The position numbers and the translations under genes were made by a program. The notes under the pieces are model-generated. The model made no database searches and was not told the origin of the DNA. It saw only the letters and a list, made by a program, of their open reading frames with translations. A stretch of 64,000 nucleotides of DNA, taken from NCBI RefSeq assembly GCF_018130615.1, contig NZ_JAFCKB010000017.1:62001-126000 (forward strand), given 5' to 3'. This document shows, piece after piece, positions 61,248 through 64,000 of this stretch (positions are counted from its first letter, which is position 1; each line of letters begins with the position of its first letter). The DNA comes from Bradyrhizobium manausense (GTDB taxonomy: Bacteria; Pseudomonadota; Alphaproteobacteria; Rhizobiales; Xanthobacteraceae).

Positions 61248-63221
61248 ATGCGTTTTCTCTCTCTTCGCCTCACTCACAAGATCACCGCGATCGGCGTCAC
61301 CGGCGTCGCCGGTGTCGTCCTCATCGGCGGCATTCACCTCTATGGCGAGCGCGCGATGGGTGTCTATCGCGACGCCGCCGAGAACGCGCGCACGATCTTC
61401 GAGCTGAACGGCCGGATCGCGGTCGAGCTGCTCGAAGGCCGCCGCGCCGAGAAGGATTTCCTGCTGCGCAACGATGCGAGCAAGGTCCAGCGCCAGATCG
61501 AGATCGGCAAGGAGGTTGCCCTCGACATCGATAAGCTCCGCGGCAGAATTGCGGCTCTCGGCAAGCCCGAGCTGGTGCAAAGGATCGACGCGATGAACGC
61601 GTCGCTGAAGGCCTATCAGACGCGTTTTGCTGCGGTGGTCGAGGAGAGACTGCGTCTCGGGCTGGATGAGAATTCAGGTCTCGAAGGCCGCCTGCGCGCC
61701 TCCGTCCACGAGATCGAGAGCAAGGTCGATCAGCTGCATGATGCCTCGCTCAAGGTGATCATGCTGATGATGCGCCGGCACGAGAAGGATTTCATGCTGC
61801 GTCGCGACGCCAAATACGGCGGCGAGATGAAGAAGCGCGCCTCGGAATTCCTGGGCGGCATCGATGCCGCCGCCATTCCCGAGGCGGCAAAGGCCGAGCT
61901 GCGGCAGAAGCTTGCCGACTACCAACGCGATTTCTCCGCCTGGATGGAGACCGCCTTGCGGCTGGCGACGGAATTGAAGGCGATGTCGGAAGCGTTCGCG
62001 GCGGTCGAGCCCGTGATCGAGCAGGTGTCGAAATCGGTCGATACTCTCCGCCTCGAGGCTGACCGGCTGAACGAGGCCGAGCGGGACGGCATCCAGTTCT
62101 GGATCGCCATTGCGATCGCGCTGGTCGCGACCGGCGTGCTCGGCCTCGGCATCTTCATCGGCCGTTCGGTCTCGAAACCGCTCGCGGCGATGCGGGCGGC
62201 GATGATCGAGCTCGCCAAGGGCAATTTCGCCATCGTGCTGCCCGGCCTCGGCCGTCCCGACGAGATCGGCGAGATCGCGCAGGCGGTCGAGACGTTCAAG
62301 ATCAACGCCGAGCAGAAGGCGCGCGAGGAGGCGGACGAGAAGATCAGGCAGGACAAGCTCGCGGCCGAGCGCCGCCGCGCCGACATGATCAGGATGGCCG
62401 ACGATTTCGAGGGCGCGATCGGCGAGATCGTCGAGACGGTGTCCTCGGCGGCCACCGAGCTCGAGGCATCCGCGACCTCGCTGACCTCGACCGCGGGGCG
62501 GTCGACCGAGCTTGCCACGCTGGTCGAGGCCGCCTCGGAAGAGGCCGCCACCAACGTGCAGTCGGTGGCCTCCGCCGCCGAGCAGCTGACCGCCTCCGTC
62601 AACGAGATCAGCCGCCAGGTGCAGGCCTCCGCGCGCATCGCCGGCGAGGCCGTCAGCCAGGCGGGCCACACCAACGATCGCGTCGGCGAATTGTCGAAGG
62701 CGGCCGCGCGCATCGGCGACGTGGTCGAGCTCATCAATGCCATCGCGGGCCAGACCAATCTGCTGGCGCTCAACGCCACGATCGAGGCGGCACGTGCGGG
62801 TGAGGCGGGCCGCGGCTTTGCCGTCGTCGCGTCCGAGGTGAAGGCGCTGGCCGAGCAGACCGCGAAGGCGACCGGCGAGATCGGTCAGCAGATCGCCAGC
62901 ATCCAGGGCGCGACCAACGAGTCCGTCGGCGCGATCAGGACCATCGGCGGCACCATCGAGCGCCTGTCCGAGATCTCGTCCACCATCGCGGCCGCCGTCG
63001 AGGAGCAGGGCGCCGCGACCGGCGAAATCTCGCGCAACGTCCAGAGTGCGGCGATCGGCACCACGCAGGTCAGCGCCAATATCAGCAATGTGCGGCAGGG
63101 CGCGGTCGAGACCGGTTCGGCCTCGACCCAGGTATTGTCAGCGGCCAGATCGCTGTCGGGCGACAGCAACCGCCTCAAATTCGAGGTCGGCAAATTCCTG
63201 GAGACGGTGCGCGCCGCATAG
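61248..63221 (+). CDS. Methyl-accepting chemotaxis protein with HBM-type sensor domain
   Basis: A 657-residue chemoreceptor. TM1 lies at residues 12-33 and a periplasmic helical domain at 40-280. The latter contains the paired motifs [13 protein letters not shown] and [14 protein letters not shown] of the helical bimodular (HBM) sensor, known from receptors for organic acids. TM2 is near 284-306, HAMP about 307-370, and the signalling tip [20 protein letters not shown] lies near 491-540. The start is ATG at [12 protein letters not shown]; earlier in-frame ATGs give a His-rich leader. The palindromes upstream are in its promoter region. Confidence 0.93.
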   Translation: MRFLSLRLTHKITAIGVTGVAGVVLIGGIHLYGERAMGVYRDAAENARTIFELNGRIAVELLEGRRAEKDFLLRNDASKVQRQIEIGKEVALDIDKLRGRIAALGKPELVQRIDAMNASLKAYQTRFAAVVEERLRLGLDENSGLEGRLRASVHEIESKVDQLHDASLKVIMLMMRRHEKDFMLRRDAKYGGEMKKRASEFLGGIDAAAIPEAAKAELRQKLADYQRDFSAWMETALRLATELKAMSEAFAAVEPVIEQVSKSVDTLRLEADRLNEAERDGIQFWIAIAIALVATGVLGLGIFIGRSVSKPLAAMRAAMIELAKGNFAIVLPGLGRPDEIGEIAQAVETFKINAEQKAREEADEKIRQDKLAAERRRADMIRMADDFEGAIGEIVETVSSAATELEASATSLTSTAGRSTELATLVEAASEEAATNVQSVASAAEQLTASVNEISRQVQASARIAGEAVSQAGHTNDRVGELSKAAARIGDVVELINAIAGQTNLLALNATIEAARAGEAGRGFAVVASEVKALAEQTAKATGEIGQQIASIQGATNESVGAIRTIGGTIERLSEISSTIAAAVEEQGAATGEISRNVQSAAIGTTQVSANISNVRQGAVETGSASTQVLSAARSLSGDSNRLKFEVGKFLETVRAA

Positions 63222-63224
63222 GCC

Positions 63225-64000
63225 TCACGCCCGCGCCGCCACCGGCGCGAACGTCACTTCGATCAGCGTCCCCGACGTCCCCGCGCTCCTGATGGTGAAC
63301 TGGGCGCGGTTGGCTTCGACCAGGGCCTTGGTCAGCGACAGGCTCAGTGCGGAGCTGTCCGAGGCGTCTCCGGGCGGCGGCGTGCGGAACGGCTCCATGG
63401 CGGCGGCGACTTCCTGCTCGCTGAGGCCATGGCCGGTGTCGCGGATGCGAAGCGCGATCTCGCCGCGGTCGGACAGTGCGGTCGAGACGATCACCTGGCC
63501 GCCGGCACTCGCAAGCCGGATCGAGTTCGAGATCAGATTCATGGTCACCTGGCGCAGCGCGCGCGCGTCCGCCGTCACCTGCGGCAGCGCATGCGCGAGC
63601 GAGGTGCGGATGATGATGCGCTCGCGGTTGGCCTGCGGCTGCATCACGGTGACACAGGCTTCGACCAGGTCGTTGAGGTTGAGGTTGGCGAAGACGAGAT
63701 CGAGCTTGCCGGTCTCGATCCGCGACAGCTCCAGCAAATCGTCGATGATGGTGATCACCCGCTCGCCGGAGGCGCGGATGTCCTTCATGTATTCGCCGTA
63801 GCGCTCGTTGCCGAGCGCGCCGAAGCGCTCGGAGATCATCACCTCGGCAAAGCCGATGATGGCGTTGAGCGGCGTGCGGATCTCGTGGCTGATCCGCGCC
63901 AGCATGTCGGCCTTGGCATTGGCGGCGCCGTCGACCAGACGACGCGCCTGCGTCAGCTCGCTCTCGCCTTTCTTCGCATGGGAGAGGTCGCGGAACACGG
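63225..64000 (-). CDS. Sensor histidine kinase (partial)
   Basis: The C-terminal 258 residues of a kinase; the gene runs off the right edge, and its beginning is missing. The HisKA box is ISHEIRTPLNAIIGFAEVM, the N box NLISNSIRLA, and the G1 box IRDTGHGLS. The region after G1 lacks the usual glycine-rich G2 loop (here ALSLSLTKALVEAN), so ATP binding may be altered. A remnant of a PAS-like linker (FRDLSHAKKGE) lies at the edge. It is convergent with the chemoreceptor gene; ends are 3 bases apart. Confidence 0.87.
   Translation of the reverse strand, partial: VFRDLSHAKKGESELTQARRLVDGAANAKADMLARISHEIRTPLNAIIGFAEVMISERFGALGNERYGEYMKDIRASGERVITIIDDLLELSRIETGKLDLVFANLNLNDLVEACVTVMQPQANRERIIIRTSLAHALPQVTADARALRQVTMNLISNSIRLASAGGQVIVSTALSDRGEIALRIRDTGHGLSEQEVAAAMEPFRTPPPGDASDSSALSLSLTKALVEANRAQFTIRSAGTSGTLIEVTFAPVAARA

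Overview
The window is a stretch of ordinary chromosome from an alphaproteobacterium of the Bradyrhizobium/Rhodopseudomonas type. The evidence is high G+C throughout, the pgeF-midA-lgt gene order, many small DUF-type secreted proteins, an alphaproteobacterial serC leader, an EcfG-type promoter, and several families of GC-rich interspersed palindromes between genes. No rRNA, tRNA, CRISPR array, phage, integrase or transposase was seen. Genes lie on both strands in short operons. One gene is cut at each edge: a laccase-domain PgeF on the left and a histidine kinase on the right.

Layout. 1-6.8 kb is housekeeping: pgeF, a MidA-type methyltransferase, lgt, a dienelactone hydrolase, a UbiK-like factor, rplY, pth and ychF. 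6.8-14.4 kb is mostly small proteins: a hexapeptide acyltransferase, a DUF4282 membrane protein, a MaoC pair, two NTF2-like proteins, a stress-type secreted protein and a tandem pair of membrane proteins. 14.5-18.5 kb holds a zinc-ribbon protein, a DpnI-like restriction enzyme interrupted by an in-frame amber codon, and a very long uvrB carrying a palindromic repeat inside its coding sequence. 18.6-31.3 kb holds two LysR/transport and GST loci, small hypotheticals, the secreted DUF1800/DUF1501 pair, a heme-monooxygenase-like ABM protein, an aldo/keto reductase, a GNAT enzyme and a PAS protein. 31.9-45.8 kb holds aspartate aminotransferase, a DUF992 protein, an EF-G-like GTPase, an XRE regulator behind a perfect palindrome, a SulP transporter, aroE, two tandem secreted paralogues, an FMN L-lactate dehydrogenase, glmM and an Fsr-type MFS exporter. 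46-52.5 kb holds two outer-membrane beta-barrels, a GST, a GNAT and serC-serA behind a serC RNA leader. 52.5-58 kb is a catabolic cluster: Tat-exported amidohydrolase, CoA-transferase, CitE-like lyase, 2-hydroxycarboxylate transporter and divergent LysR. 58-64 kb holds a thiolase, an FAD monooxygenase, an HBM-type chemoreceptor and a histidine kinase.

How genes work together. serC and serA supply two of the three phosphorylated-pathway steps to serine. The 52.5-58 kb cluster reads as import, CoA activation and retro-Claisen cleavage of a 2-hydroxy-dicarboxylate, possibly released from a lactone in the periplasm. The strongest candidates for something unusual are the amber-interrupted DpnI homologue with its coupled zinc-ribbon gene, the palindromic repeat recruited into uvrB, that carboxylate cluster, and a pair of overlapping perfect palindromes ahead of the chemoreceptor. 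I did not find a complete, clearly new multi-gene defence or mobile system. Functions are assigned from motifs read by eye, and no database search was run.
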